Shown one piece after another: positions 44,264-52,040 of a stretch of DNA of 64,000 bases. The notes below the pieces were generated by a model that did no database searches, was not told the DNA's origin, and worked only from the letters and a program-made list of their open reading frames with translations. Made by a program: the position numbers and the translations under genes. Source of the stretch: an uncultured Clostridia bacterium (GTDB taxonomy: Bacteria > Bacillota > Clostridia > Christensenellales > UBA1242); NCBI GenBank assembly GCA_944377485.1, contig CALWFB010000003.1, positions 1-64,000 of the forward strand, written 5' to 3'. Each line of letters begins with the position of its first letter. Positions within the stretch are counted from its first letter, which is position 1.

Positions 44264-44848
44264 TTAAAATTTATTTCTAATCAAACCAATGACCTTACCT
44301 AAAATTTCTACATGGTTAGTAATAATAGGGCGCATAAAAGAATTTTCTGGTTGTAAACGAAAATATCCATTTTCTTTATAATAACGCTTAACAGTAGCTT
44401 CATTATCAATTAAGCATGCAACAATTTCTCCATTATTGGCAACGGATTGTTTCGATATCACCACATAATCCCCGTTATAAATTCCAATATTTATCATACT
44501 GTCACCTTTTACTTTTAATATAAACATATTGGAACCAGAAAATAAATTTTCAGAAACTATCACTTTATCAAGCAATGTTTCTTCTGCCAAAATTGGTTGA
44601 CCAGCAGCTATAACTCCAACAACCGGTAGGGTAATGTTATTAATTGTTTTATCTACTAATTCAATAGCTCGATTTTTATTAACAGAACGGGTAATTTTGC
44701 CCATCTTTTCTAATTTTTTTAGATGATAAACAGCACTAGAAGTTGAATCTAAATTTAACTTATCGCAAATTTCACGTATAGTAGGAGGATATTTTTTATC
44801 CTCTAAATAAGATACTATGAAATTATATGTTTCTATTGTTTTATCCAT
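44264..44848 (-). CDS. lexA: SOS repressor LexA
   Basis: LexA represses DNA-repair genes and cleaves itself with RecA. The winged helix covers residues 1-65 (PPTIREICDKLNLDSTSSAVYHLKKLEK). The cleavage site is VIAAGQP (Ala-Gly). The catalytic Ser is in GDSMINIGIYNGDYVV and the Lys in ATVKRYYKE. Length 194 aa. Its promoter contains a LexA box, so it is self-regulated. It is monocistronic. Confidence 0.96.
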   Translation of the reverse strand: MDKTIETYNFIVSYLEDKKYPPTIREICDKLNLDSTSSAVYHLKKLEKMGKITRSVNKNRAIELVDKTINNITLPVVGVIAAGQPILAEETLLDKVIVSENLFSGSNMFILKVKGDSMINIGIYNGDYVVISKQSVANNGEIVACLIDNEATVKRYYKENGYFRLQPENSFMRPIITNHVEILGKVIGLIRNKF

Positions 44849-44870
44849 AAAATATTATTACTCCAAACAT

Positions 44871-44910
44871 AGAATAACAAAGATTTTTGAATTTGTCAAA
44901 CATTTGTTCG
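44871..44910 (-). promoter_or_regulatory. lexA promoter with overlapping LexA box
   Basis: On the minus strand TTGACA (44894-44899), 17 bp, TATTCT (44871-44876). The SOS box CGAACAAATGTTTG (44897-44910) runs into the -35, so LexA binding should block RNA polymerase. The box is identical to that at 6576-6589. Confidence 0.85.
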
Positions 44911-45043
44911 ATATTTTTTATAATTTAACGATAATTTAATTAAATTATAAATAAACAATTTTTAATTTTTATAAAGTAATAAATCAAAGTATAATATATC
45001 ATTATAAAGAGTGTAATAATATTAAATTACACAATATATAGTA

Positions 45044-46090
45044 TTATTCTTCTTTGAGCTTAACTTTGCCTGCAACAGAACGCCTTATGTCATCGCTAAT
45101 AGCCGCATAATGTTTTTTAGTAGTATTTACATCTTTATGACCTAAAACTTCTGCTACAATATATATGTCTTTTGTTTGATTATATAAATTTGTACCATAC
45201 GTTGAACGCAATTTATGTGGTGTAATATTTTTTAATGGGGTAGCGACTTTGGCATATTTTTTGACTAAATATTCCATTGCTCGAACTCCCATACGCTTAC
45301 CTTGACTAGATATAAACAAGGCTTGTTCTTCTTTCGGCAAATTCAAACTTTCTCGATATTGCAAATAATCTTTTAAAATATCAGCAGTTTCCTCGCCAAA
45401 ATAGAGTATAACTTGATTGCCTCCTTTTCGAGTGACACGAAATGAATTTAAATTAAAATTAATGTCATCTATATTTAGTCCAACACATTCACTAACACGT
45501 ATCCCAGTGGTTAAAAACAATGAAAGAATAGCATTATCACGAACTTTAAACTTTTCATTGTATTTTTTTTGATGTTCAGGGAATCCAGATAAGGTATCAC
45601 ACGAATATAATAATTCTGCGGTTTCTTGTGCTTCTAAACGTACAATAGGTTTGTCATGAAGCTTGGGAGAAGCTACTTTTGATGCAACGTTAGCTTTTAT
45701 CATATCTTTATTAAATAAATATTTAAAGAATGCTCTTAAACTTGACAATTTACGCAATTTCCCACGTTCACCATTTGTTATGACTGTTCCATTATCTTTA
45801 TCATAATATGATAAATATGCCATGTATCGCTCAATTAAATGTGAATCAATATTGTCAATATCATTTAATGTTATGTCTATAATTTTTTTATTAAAACAAA
45901 TGGTTTCATATGTTGTTAAATAATTAAAAAAAGTCTTTAAATCAATTGCATAATTTATTCGAGTGAGTGGGGTAGTAGTATCCTGAATACCTATGAAAAA
46001 AATACTGCAAAATGCTGGTAATTCAGTTAGCATTTCATTTAATTTGCGCATATTGTTTCTGTTTCTATCAAGATAATAATTATTTGACAT
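45044..46090 (-). CDS. Tyrosine recombinase, probable single-type Xer (XerS/XerH-like)
   Basis: The catalytic residues are complete: R in TGIRVSECVGL, K in TRKGGNQ, HxxR in TPHKLRSTYG, H in LGHKDV, and Y in TTKKHYAAIS. At 348 aa it is longer than XerC/XerD (about 300) and close to XerS and XerH, which act alone on dif. The start at 46090 is chosen because AAAGGA lies 9 nt before it; the ATG 9 nt upstream touches that site. It lies 4.1 kb from the palindromic dif-like site and is the only tyrosine recombinase here, so it is the likely agent of the prophage's insertion. The exact Xer subtype is inferred. Confidence 0.85.
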   Translation of the reverse strand: MSNNYYLDRNRNNMRKLNEMLTELPAFCSIFFIGIQDTTTPLTRINYAIDLKTFFNYLTTYETICFNKKIIDITLNDIDNIDSHLIERYMAYLSYYDKDNGTVITNGERGKLRKLSSLRAFFKYLFNKDMIKANVASKVASPKLHDKPIVRLEAQETAELLYSCDTLSGFPEHQKKYNEKFKVRDNAILSLFLTTGIRVSECVGLNIDDINFNLNSFRVTRKGGNQVILYFGEETADILKDYLQYRESLNLPKEEQALFISSQGKRMGVRAMEYLVKKYAKVATPLKNITPHKLRSTYGTNLYNQTKDIYIVAEVLGHKDVNTTKKHYAAISDDIRRSVAGKVKLKEE

Positions 46091-46119
46091 AAATAACATT
46101 CCTTTTATTTTACAAATAT

Positions 46120-46146
46120 ATTATATCATATCTTTGCGTAAAAAAC
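46120..46146 (-). promoter_or_regulatory. xer promoter region with a dif-arm-like half-site
   Basis: TATAAT on the minus strand lies at 46120-46125. The spacer upstream holds TATCTTTGCGTAAAA (plus strand 46129-46143), which matches the dif arm TATCTTTTCGCAAAA at 13 of 15 positions. A recombinase bound here would cover its own promoter. The surrounding 19 bases (46128-46146) recur inverted at 49747-49765. Confidence 0.5.
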
Positions 46147-46187
46147 TAATGTTTTTGTATATTTTTTTGTTTTTTGATAAAAATAAT

Positions 46188-46216
46188 TTGACATAATAAT
46201 TAAATTCATATATAAT
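46188..46216 (+). promoter_or_regulatory. Promoter of the serS T-box leader
   Basis: TTGACA (46188-46193), 17 bp, TATAAT (46211-46216). Confidence 0.85.
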
Positions 46217-46221
46217 TCTCA

Positions 46222-46440
46222 TAGTTAAATATATCGACGATAGGGACTAGTATATAACGAATGTGCGAGAGAGTTTGCGGTTGGTGAAAGCAAATCACGG
46301 AAATTATATATGTCTACCCCTTAGATACCTGGTAATGCGGGGCTGATTGCATAGCACAATTTGCAAAAAAGAGTGGGGCGCTTTAAGCGTCAAATAGAGT
46401 GGCACAGTGGTAAATATCACCTCTAAATTGGGTGATTTTT
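46222..46440 (+). ncRNA. T-box riboswitch of serS
   Basis: A long structured leader ahead of serS. The T-box core AGAGTGGCACAGTGG is at 46396-46410, and a terminator (ATCACC/GGTGAT plus a T-run) follows at 46416-46444. A stem I-like fold begins near 46240 with an AGAGAG bulge. A TCT near 46313 is a possible Ser specifier, but I cannot fix it by eye. Uncharged tRNA-Ser should favour read-through into serS. Confidence 0.88.
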
Positions 46441-46460
46441 TTTGTTTAAAAGGAGAAATT

Positions 46461-47747
46461 ATGATAGATATTAATTTAATTAGAACTAATCCAGAAAAAG
46501 TTAAAGAAAACATAAAAAAGAAATTTCAAAATCATAAACTTTACTTAGTTGATGAAGTTATTGAAATGGATTCAAAAATTCGTTTATTAAAGCAAGAAGG
46601 TGATGAATTACGTTCTAAGCGTAATATTCTTTCTCAACAAATTGGTATGCTTATGAAAGATAAGAAAATAGATGAAGCGAATAAAATAAAAAAACAAGTT
46701 GTTGAAAATAATGAACGTATTGATGTTATAGAAAAAGAAGTGTCTGAACTTGATAGTAAAATCAAGCAAGCAATGATGAGCATACCAAACATTATAGCAG
46801 ATGATGTACCTATTGGTGAAGATGACAGATTTAATGTACAAGAAAAAACGTTCTTAGAACCAAAAGTCCCGGATTTTGATATTCCTTATCATACTGATAT
46901 ATTAGAAAAATTAGATGGCATTGATATAGATAGCGCTAGACGAACTTCTGGACAGGGATTCTATTATCTTACTGGTGACATTGCAAGGTTGCACAGTGCC
47001 ATTTTAGCTTATGCACGTGATTTCATGATAAACAAAGGTTTTACCTATGTAATACCTCCATTCATGATACGAAGCGATGTGGTAAAAGGTGTCATGAGTT
47101 TTGAAGAAATGGACAATATGATGTATAAAATTGAAGGTGAGGATTTGTATTTAATCGGAACTAGCGAACATTCAATGATAGGTCGTTTTATGAATACGAT
47201 TATACCAGAAGAAAAATTGCCAATTACATTGACATCTTATAGTCCATGTTTTAGAAAAGAAAAAGGTGCACATGGAATTGAAGAAAGGGGAATATATAGA
47301 ATACATCAATTTGAAAAACAAGAAATGATAGTTATATGTAAGCCAGAAGAAAGTGAAAGTTGGTACAATAAAATGTGGAATTATTCAGTTGAACTATTTG
47401 TATCAATGGGAATTCCTGTTAGGGCTCTAGTATGTTGTTCAGGAGATTTGGCTGACTTAAAATATAGAAGTCTGGACGTAGAAGCTTGGAGTCCAAGACA
47501 GAAAAAATATTTCGAAGTTTGTTCTTGTAGTAATCTGACAGATGCGCAAGCTAGAAGATTAGGCATCAGATATAAAACAGATAAGGGCAATAAATTTGCT
47601 CATACATTGAATAATACTGTTGTAGCACCTCCTAGAATGCTAATTGCATTTGTTGAAAATCATCTTCAAAAAGACGGTTCAGTTACAATTCCAGAAGTTT
47701 TGTGGCAATATATGGGAGGTACTAAAATCATTAAACCAAAGAAGTAA
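46461..47747 (+). CDS. serS: Seryl-tRNA synthetase
   Basis: A class II synthetase of 428 aa. The N-terminal coiled coil (residues 25-110) binds the tRNA long arm. Motif 2 is FRKEKGAHGIEERGIYRIHQFEKQE, and motif 3 is NNTVVAPPRMLIAFVENH. I start it at MIDINLIRTNPEKV (46461), with AAAAGGAGAAATT before it; the upstream open frame lies in the T-box terminator. Confidence 0.97.
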   Translation: MIDINLIRTNPEKVKENIKKKFQNHKLYLVDEVIEMDSKIRLLKQEGDELRSKRNILSQQIGMLMKDKKIDEANKIKKQVVENNERIDVIEKEVSELDSKIKQAMMSIPNIIADDVPIGEDDRFNVQEKTFLEPKVPDFDIPYHTDILEKLDGIDIDSARRTSGQGFYYLTGDIARLHSAILAYARDFMINKGFTYVIPPFMIRSDVVKGVMSFEEMDNMMYKIEGEDLYLIGTSEHSMIGRFMNTIIPEEKLPITLTSYSPCFRKEKGAHGIEERGIYRIHQFEKQEMIVICKPEESESWYNKMWNYSVELFVSMGIPVRALVCCSGDLADLKYRSLDVEAWSPRQKKYFEVCSCSNLTDAQARRLGIRYKTDKGNKFAHTLNNTVVAPPRMLIAFVENHLQKDGSVTIPEVLWQYMGGTKIIKPKK

Positions 47748-48055
47748 AATATTGCTTAGTAACTAAATATTTTGATAATATGGAATAACGTTTCTTATCT
47801 GCTACGAGCATTATTATTAGGTCATAATCCATTTGACCTAATTTTTTATTGCCATATTGACATTAGAGAATATCTGTGATATACTCCGTGTAATAAATAA
47901 GGGTATGTAATTTAATGGATGAAGTTATTAAAAGACATTGATAAAACAGATTTTAATAATATACGAAGATATGGTAACGGTACCTTTCAACTTTAAAAAA
48001 TTAAAAAAATTAATATCCTATTAATCATAATATAATAAATTGCAATTAGGAGTAT
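47748..48055 (+). other. Intergenic after serS: terminator, promoter and untranslated leader
   Basis: A terminator (TTAGGTCA/TGACCTAA with a T-run) lies at 47817-47848. A promoter, TTGACA (47857-47862), 17 bp, TATACT (47880-47885), would give a leader of about 165 nt for the next gene. A 25-codon ATG frame (47919-47996) lacks a ribosome binding site and is not called. Confidence 0.65.
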
Positions 48056-49135
48056 ATGATGATAAACATTGATAAAATTGTAAAACTTTATAGAAAAGAT
48101 GGCATAACGAATAATCTAATCAAATTATTAAAAATTGATAAATCTGATGCCTTAAACTTTAAACTTTTAAATCAGCTTCCAGATGATGTGAAAAACAATA
48201 TTTTTAAAACTCTAAAATATTATCTCCTCCAACATTTATATGATAACTATCTTGATGATGAATCCATCAAATTTTACAAAAATTTGAACAAATCACAAAT
48301 AGATTATTTAATTGAGCAAATTGGTAGTCCAATTCATAAATATGGCGAAAGCAAATCTAAATTAATTGAGAATATAAAAATCATTAATAATTTAGATAAT
48401 GAGCAATTGTCACGATTATATAATATTATTTGTCAAGGACGTCGTCAAGAGCCTCTTGGATACATATTGGAATATTATCCTTTATCAGATTTCAGCATTA
48501 AACAGATAAGCGAATTTGATAACATTTGTTTTGAAGATATAAATAATTGTATTCATATAATGATCTATTTAATGCGAAAAAATATATACTCAGCATATAA
48601 TAAAGAGTTGGAAATGAACGAAGGTATAGATACAATCTATAAAAAAATTGCTTCGCATTTTAGTTACAAAATGATTGCAAGTTTAAAAAAATATGAAAAC
48701 GAAAATTCATATTTGATAACTATATCATCTGAAGTCATTAAAATTTTATCTAAATATGTAAAAGAAAATCAAATTGAAATTTGTTATAATGATTCTATCA
48801 ATGTTAATGATTATTTGAGCATATTATATTTATTAAAAACTAATGCTAACTTAGATAGGAAAAAAGCTTACTCTGTTATTTTAACAAACTGTAATTCGTG
48901 TGAAATAGCGACATATTTAAAACTTTTAAAAACTTCAGATTTATCTGAATCAGAATTTTATGGGCTAGTTAGACAGGCTGGAAAAAAATATAATGGGGCA
49001 AGTAGAGATATAATAGCTCAAATCGACAGATTCAACTTGCCCGAAAAGTCAATTAAACAATTGTATATAGATATGTTTATCAACCTTGATACCGCAACTG
49101 AACGTGCACGCGAAAGTATGCTTGATTTTGATTGA
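48056..49135 (+). CDS. Hypothetical helical protein, 359 aa
   Basis: ATTAGGAGTATATG precedes a double Met start. The protein is soluble, Lys/Asn/Ile-rich and almost all helical, without signal or membrane segments. A small motif is repeated in style (LNKSQIDYLIEQIG and LDNEQLSRLYNII), as in helical-repeat proteins. I do not recognise the family. It has its own promoter and is the last host gene before the gene-free stretch left of the dif-like site. Confidence 0.65.
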   Translation: MMINIDKIVKLYRKDGITNNLIKLLKIDKSDALNFKLLNQLPDDVKNNIFKTLKYYLLQHLYDNYLDDESIKFYKNLNKSQIDYLIEQIGSPIHKYGESKSKLIENIKIINNLDNEQLSRLYNIICQGRRQEPLGYILEYYPLSDFSIKQISEFDNICFEDINNCIHIMIYLMRKNIYSAYNKELEMNEGIDTIYKKIASHFSYKMIASLKKYENENSYLITISSEVIKILSKYVKENQIEICYNDSINVNDYLSILYLLKTNANLDRKKAYSVILTNCNSCEIATYLKLLKTSDLSESEFYGLVRQAGKKYNGASRDIIAQIDRFNLPEKSIKQLYIDMFINLDTATERARESMLDFD

Positions 49136-49746
49136 TAAAAGATATCTAGATAACTTATTTTTTTAAAATTAATGTGGATTTATAAATTCTCAAATTTACA
49201 GTTCATTATATAATAAAAACTATAAATAATATCAATTTAGAAATATATCAAGACCTACTTATTCGTCAAGAAAAAACGATAATTAATATTAACATTCTAT
49301 TTAGAAACCAAGTTCAATATTCTATTATTTGTTTTGCTTTCTTTTTATAGAGATTGTATATCTTGTAGGTTTTATTTTTCCGTATGAATTAAATATTCTT
49401 GTCTTAAAAAAATATCCATTAGACTATAAATATCAGAATTGGATAATTTTAGAGATGTTCAAAGCCTCTGCTAGATAAAAAGGATAAAAATACAATAAAC
49501 AAATTTAATTTGCCTATTAATACATATAAGATATAAATTGAGAGATAGGGTAGAGTAAAATAATACAAATTCAATCATCCAATAGCTAGAAAACTATGAA
49601 TTAGACAAAAATAATAGAATAATAAGTGATGGATCTGTTTAATTGCAATGATTTCAAAAATAAAAGGATTTAAAGTTTAAATTTAATATTAGAAATCTAG
49701 CATCATCTATAGCATTAGATTTTTTTTAAATTTTTCAATTGAAATG

Positions 49747-49765
49747 GTTTTTTACGCAAAGATAT
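49747..49765 (-). repeat. Inverted copy of the 19-bp sequence upstream of xer
   Basis: GTTTTTTACGCAAAGATAT is the exact reverse complement of 46128-46146. It includes TTTTACGCAAAGATA, a 13/15 match to the dif right arm. No partner arm lies at the correct 6-bp spacing, so it is a half-site. Confidence 0.6.
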
Positions 49766-50086
49766 CAATTTTGATAAAATAGCAAAATTGACAGATAATC
49801 TATATCTTAGACAAATAAGTTAGATATAACGACAAGCAAGACAAAGTAGAATAAATATGAAATATGATCCTATAGGAATTATTTAAAAATATCTATTGAT
49901 TAATATAGAAAATAATTTTAGCAATGCCAGAATGCGCTGAGACGAATTCTAGATTAAAAAGATGAATAATAGGTCATTAATAATATCAGAAATTATCGCT
50001 TATTTACATCAAACGAAATTTTAATTAAAACACTGGATTTTATATTTAAATTTAAATTGTGTATATAAATCATAAACACAACAATA

Positions 50087-50174
50087 TGTGGATAACTAAA
50101 CAAATGATATGTCATAATATGTCATATATATGATTATAAAATCGTATCGGTGGATAAATTATATGATTTCCACA
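50087..50174. promoter_or_regulatory. Cluster of DnaA-box-like sequences
   Basis: TGTGGATAA (50087-50095) is a perfect DnaA box on the minus strand. GGTGGATAA (50149-50157) has one mismatch and ATTTCCACA (50166-50174) two. No dnaA or other origin genes are nearby. Confidence 0.4.
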
Positions 50175-50196
50175 AGATTTTTTTCAATTTTTTGTC

Positions 50197-50232
50197 TATC
50201 TTTTCGCAAAAGAAGTGTTTTGCGAAAAGATA
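50197..50232. other. Palindromic dif-like Xer recombination site
   Basis: Arms TATCTTTTCGCAAAA and TTTTGCGAAAAGATA are perfect 15-bp inverted copies around the 6-bp centre GAAGTG (50212-50217). The core 11-6-11 layout (50201-50228) is that of dif, with inner halves GCAAAA-N6-TTTTGC comparable to GCATAA-N6-TTATGT of E. coli dif. The prophage repeat starts exactly at the centre. After insertion this copy is the complete one. Confidence 0.8.
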
Positions 50233-50277
50233 TGAATATAAATTTGCACACTTCCCTACATTCTTCCACATAGATAC
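50212..50277 (+). repeat. Left attachment repeat of the prophage
   Basis: 66 bp shared with 55551-55616; the only difference is A at 50235 versus G at 55574. It consists of the 6-bp Xer centre, the right arm TTTTGCGAAAA and 49 more bases ending in CATAGATAC. The VP4 stop codon begins at the next base. Confidence 0.95.
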
Positions 50278-51357
50278 CTAATCTTTTAATCCTCGCTTTA
50301 AAGACTTTACTTGCGCCATCTTATTACGCTCTTTCACAGCTAAATACTCGCTCTCATTTAAGTCAGTACGCATCAACTGCTCTTTCATTGACTCTTTAGC
50401 TCGCTCTGCCCTACGGACTTTAATGTCTTTCATAACAAAAGGATTAACATTTTCTAAATCGTACATTTTATCAAAATATCTAGGGGGCTTTATTGTTCGA
50501 ACTTTGCCACGAACCGACAATACAATCTCGTCTGTCGCATAAAACTCATGCTTATTCTCATCGTAATACTTCCAGGCTATGCCAGGCATACGTGACATAC
50601 GAGTGAACTCAGGCACAAGACCTGACACTAAATTGCCACACAAGTCAACAAGTCCCTTTGTTGTACCTTTCTGCTTCTTGACAACATATCGGGCAACGTA
50701 AGCACAACTATTCCATGTCAACTCACCTAACGAACAAATGCCTTTCTTCCAAATCTTATTTTGCAAGATATCGCTATGATAGATTTTTTCATGTTGGTCC
50801 GTTGTAAACCAATACTGCAAATCCGGTAATGGTGGCAAGTTAAATGCTAAGATGTGAAAATGAGGTCTTCCACCAATGCTACCATATTCACCACAAGCAT
50901 AAAACCGAATACCTGTCCAATTATAATGATATTCATAATAATCACGTAGTGCATCCATGAATTTCTTTAAATCGTCCGGAACTAAGGACGGCCACATAAA
51001 GATTTCGCCGGTTTCTACGTTTATGCATTCTTTGAGCGGTGGCAAATGCTCCGGGTCATATGTTAAGGTTATAAATGCATTATGCTTATACTGTTGGGCC
51101 TCCAACATGCATCTATCTGCCCATGTACGAGAATAATCTAGCCTACAACCTATACACTGTCCGCAAGGTACAGGAAACCAGTCAGTAATCCATTGATCCT
51201 GCCATACTTTCTTATATGAACGCTTAACTCCGTTTCTAACATATTGATATGGAGCATGTATACGTTCTACGTTAGGGCCACATATTTTATACTTAGGCTT
51301 AAAGTTATCAGTCAAAAGACCGGTATCAAATGCACGCAATGGGTGATAACATGACAT
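50278..51357 (-). CDS. Microvirus replication initiation protein VP4
   Basis: VP4 nicks the origin and starts rolling-circle replication. The HUH motif is RPHFHILAFNLP (about residues 152-163), the catalytic Tyr region is SCAYVARYVVKKQKG, and VPCGQCIGCRLDYSRTWADRC is the gokushovirus N-terminal signature. Length 359 aa, slightly long. TGGAGTAAATCAA precedes the start. Its stop codon abuts the left attachment repeat. Confidence 0.96.
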   Translation of the reverse strand: MSCYHPLRAFDTGLLTDNFKPKYKICGPNVERIHAPYQYVRNGVKRSYKKVWQDQWITDWFPVPCGQCIGCRLDYSRTWADRCMLEAQQYKHNAFITLTYDPEHLPPLKECINVETGEIFMWPSLVPDDLKKFMDALRDYYEYHYNWTGIRFYACGEYGSIGGRPHFHILAFNLPPLPDLQYWFTTDQHEKIYHSDILQNKIWKKGICSLGELTWNSCAYVARYVVKKQKGTTKGLVDLCGNLVSGLVPEFTRMSRMPGIAWKYYDENKHEFYATDEIVLSVRGKVRTIKPPRYFDKMYDLENVNPFVMKDIKVRRAERAKESMKEQLMRTDLNESEYLAVKERNKMAQVKSLKRGLKD

Positions 51358-51636
51358 TTGATTTACTCCATTTTTTATATTTTTTGGGGTAATTTTTAGA
51401 AAATTCCCCCAGTCAGCACAATTACATCAAGAAACGTAATTGTGCTGACTGCTCACCTGCTCTGCAGTTTCGCAAAAAATTGAGGTGTTTTTTATTATAA
51501 AAATGACATTAATAAGCCCCGGGAAGAAGTCTCTTCCCGAAGCCCTGTAAATTATATCGCTATCGCTTTGTCAAGGGGTGAACATAAACCGCTGTCGCTA
51601 TTTATCCTTCCCCTTTTCCTTGACATTCGCTCTCGC
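51358..51636. other. Prophage intergenic region, candidate origin
   Basis: This 279-bp stretch between VP2 and VP4 has a perfect 16-bp stem (CAGTCAGCACAATTAC at 51410-51425 with 51436-51451), a perfect 8-bp stem (CGGGAAGA/TCTTCCCG, 51520-51539), an 8-bp outer pair (TGTCAAGG 51569, CCTTGACA 51618), and three copies of CGCTNTCGCT (51558, 51590, 51628). GTTTCGCAAAA (51467-51477) resembles a dif arm. Stems and iteron-like repeats near rep suggest a replication origin; this is not proven. Confidence 0.55.
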
Positions 51637-52032
51637 TTATTTTAAATGTTTAACTAGTTTTTCAGCTGTACCAATTAATCGACCACTAGCATCATAAATT
51701 TGTTGAGTAGTCTCTCTATCGATATTACGATTGTTCGTTAAACTTGCAGCTGAATGAATAATATCTGAAATTCCAGACAATACACTAGAATTTAAAGATG
51801 CAGCACTACTAATTGGATTACCTGCACTACTACCAACACTTGAACCACCAGCAGAAAGCATAGGATTTAAGCCTGCATTTTTCATATCTTCAACTTCAAT
51901 TTGATGTGCACTACTCTTTCCTGTTATTCTATTCCATTTATCACCAATCCAATCGGCAGCAGAAGTTATTCCATCATTAATCATTTCACCAGCATTCTTT
52001 AATCCTGTTTTAATATCATTCCATAAACCCAT
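51637..52032 (-). CDS. Microvirus minor protein VP2 (DNA pilot protein), short form
   Basis: VP2 delivers DNA through the host envelope. The family motif is VEDMKNAGLNPMLSAGGSS (about residues 47-65), followed by the small-residue-rich region and a helical tail. At 131 aa it is about half the usual 230-300. I start it at ATG 52032, 5 nt after AGGAG, not at the GTG 6 nt upstream that overlaps that site. It lies 8 nt after VP1. Confidence 0.9.
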   Translation of the reverse strand: MGLWNDIKTGLKNAGEMINDGITSAADWIGDKWNRITGKSSAHQIEVEDMKNAGLNPMLSAGGSSVGSSAGNPISSAASLNSSVLSGISDIIHSAASLTNNRNIDRETTQQIYDASGRLIGTAEKLVKHLK

Positions 52033-52040
52033 ACTCACTC

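Larger units (their letters stand above)
49136..50196. other. Gene-free stretch left of the dif-like site
   Basis: About 1.1 kb of AT-rich DNA with stops in all frames. It contains an orphan hairpin with a T-run (49693-49728), a dif-arm-like half-site (49750-49764), a perfect tandem 10-mer (ATATGTCATA twice, 50107-50126), and three DnaA-box-like 9-mers near its right end. No decayed gene could be recognised. Confidence 0.6.

Noticed and set aside
47919-47996. A 25-codon ATG frame (MKLLKDIDKT...)
   Set aside because: No ribosome binding site and no recognisable motif; probably part of the leader of the next gene.
50087-50174. DnaA-like boxes taken as oriC
   Set aside because: No dnaA, dnaN, rpmH or other origin genes nearby, and the dif-like site suggests the terminus.
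50197-50232. The 15-bp palindrome read as a transcription terminator for VP4
   Set aside because: No T-run follows on either strand, and the prophage repeat begins exactly at its centre, which a terminator would not explain.
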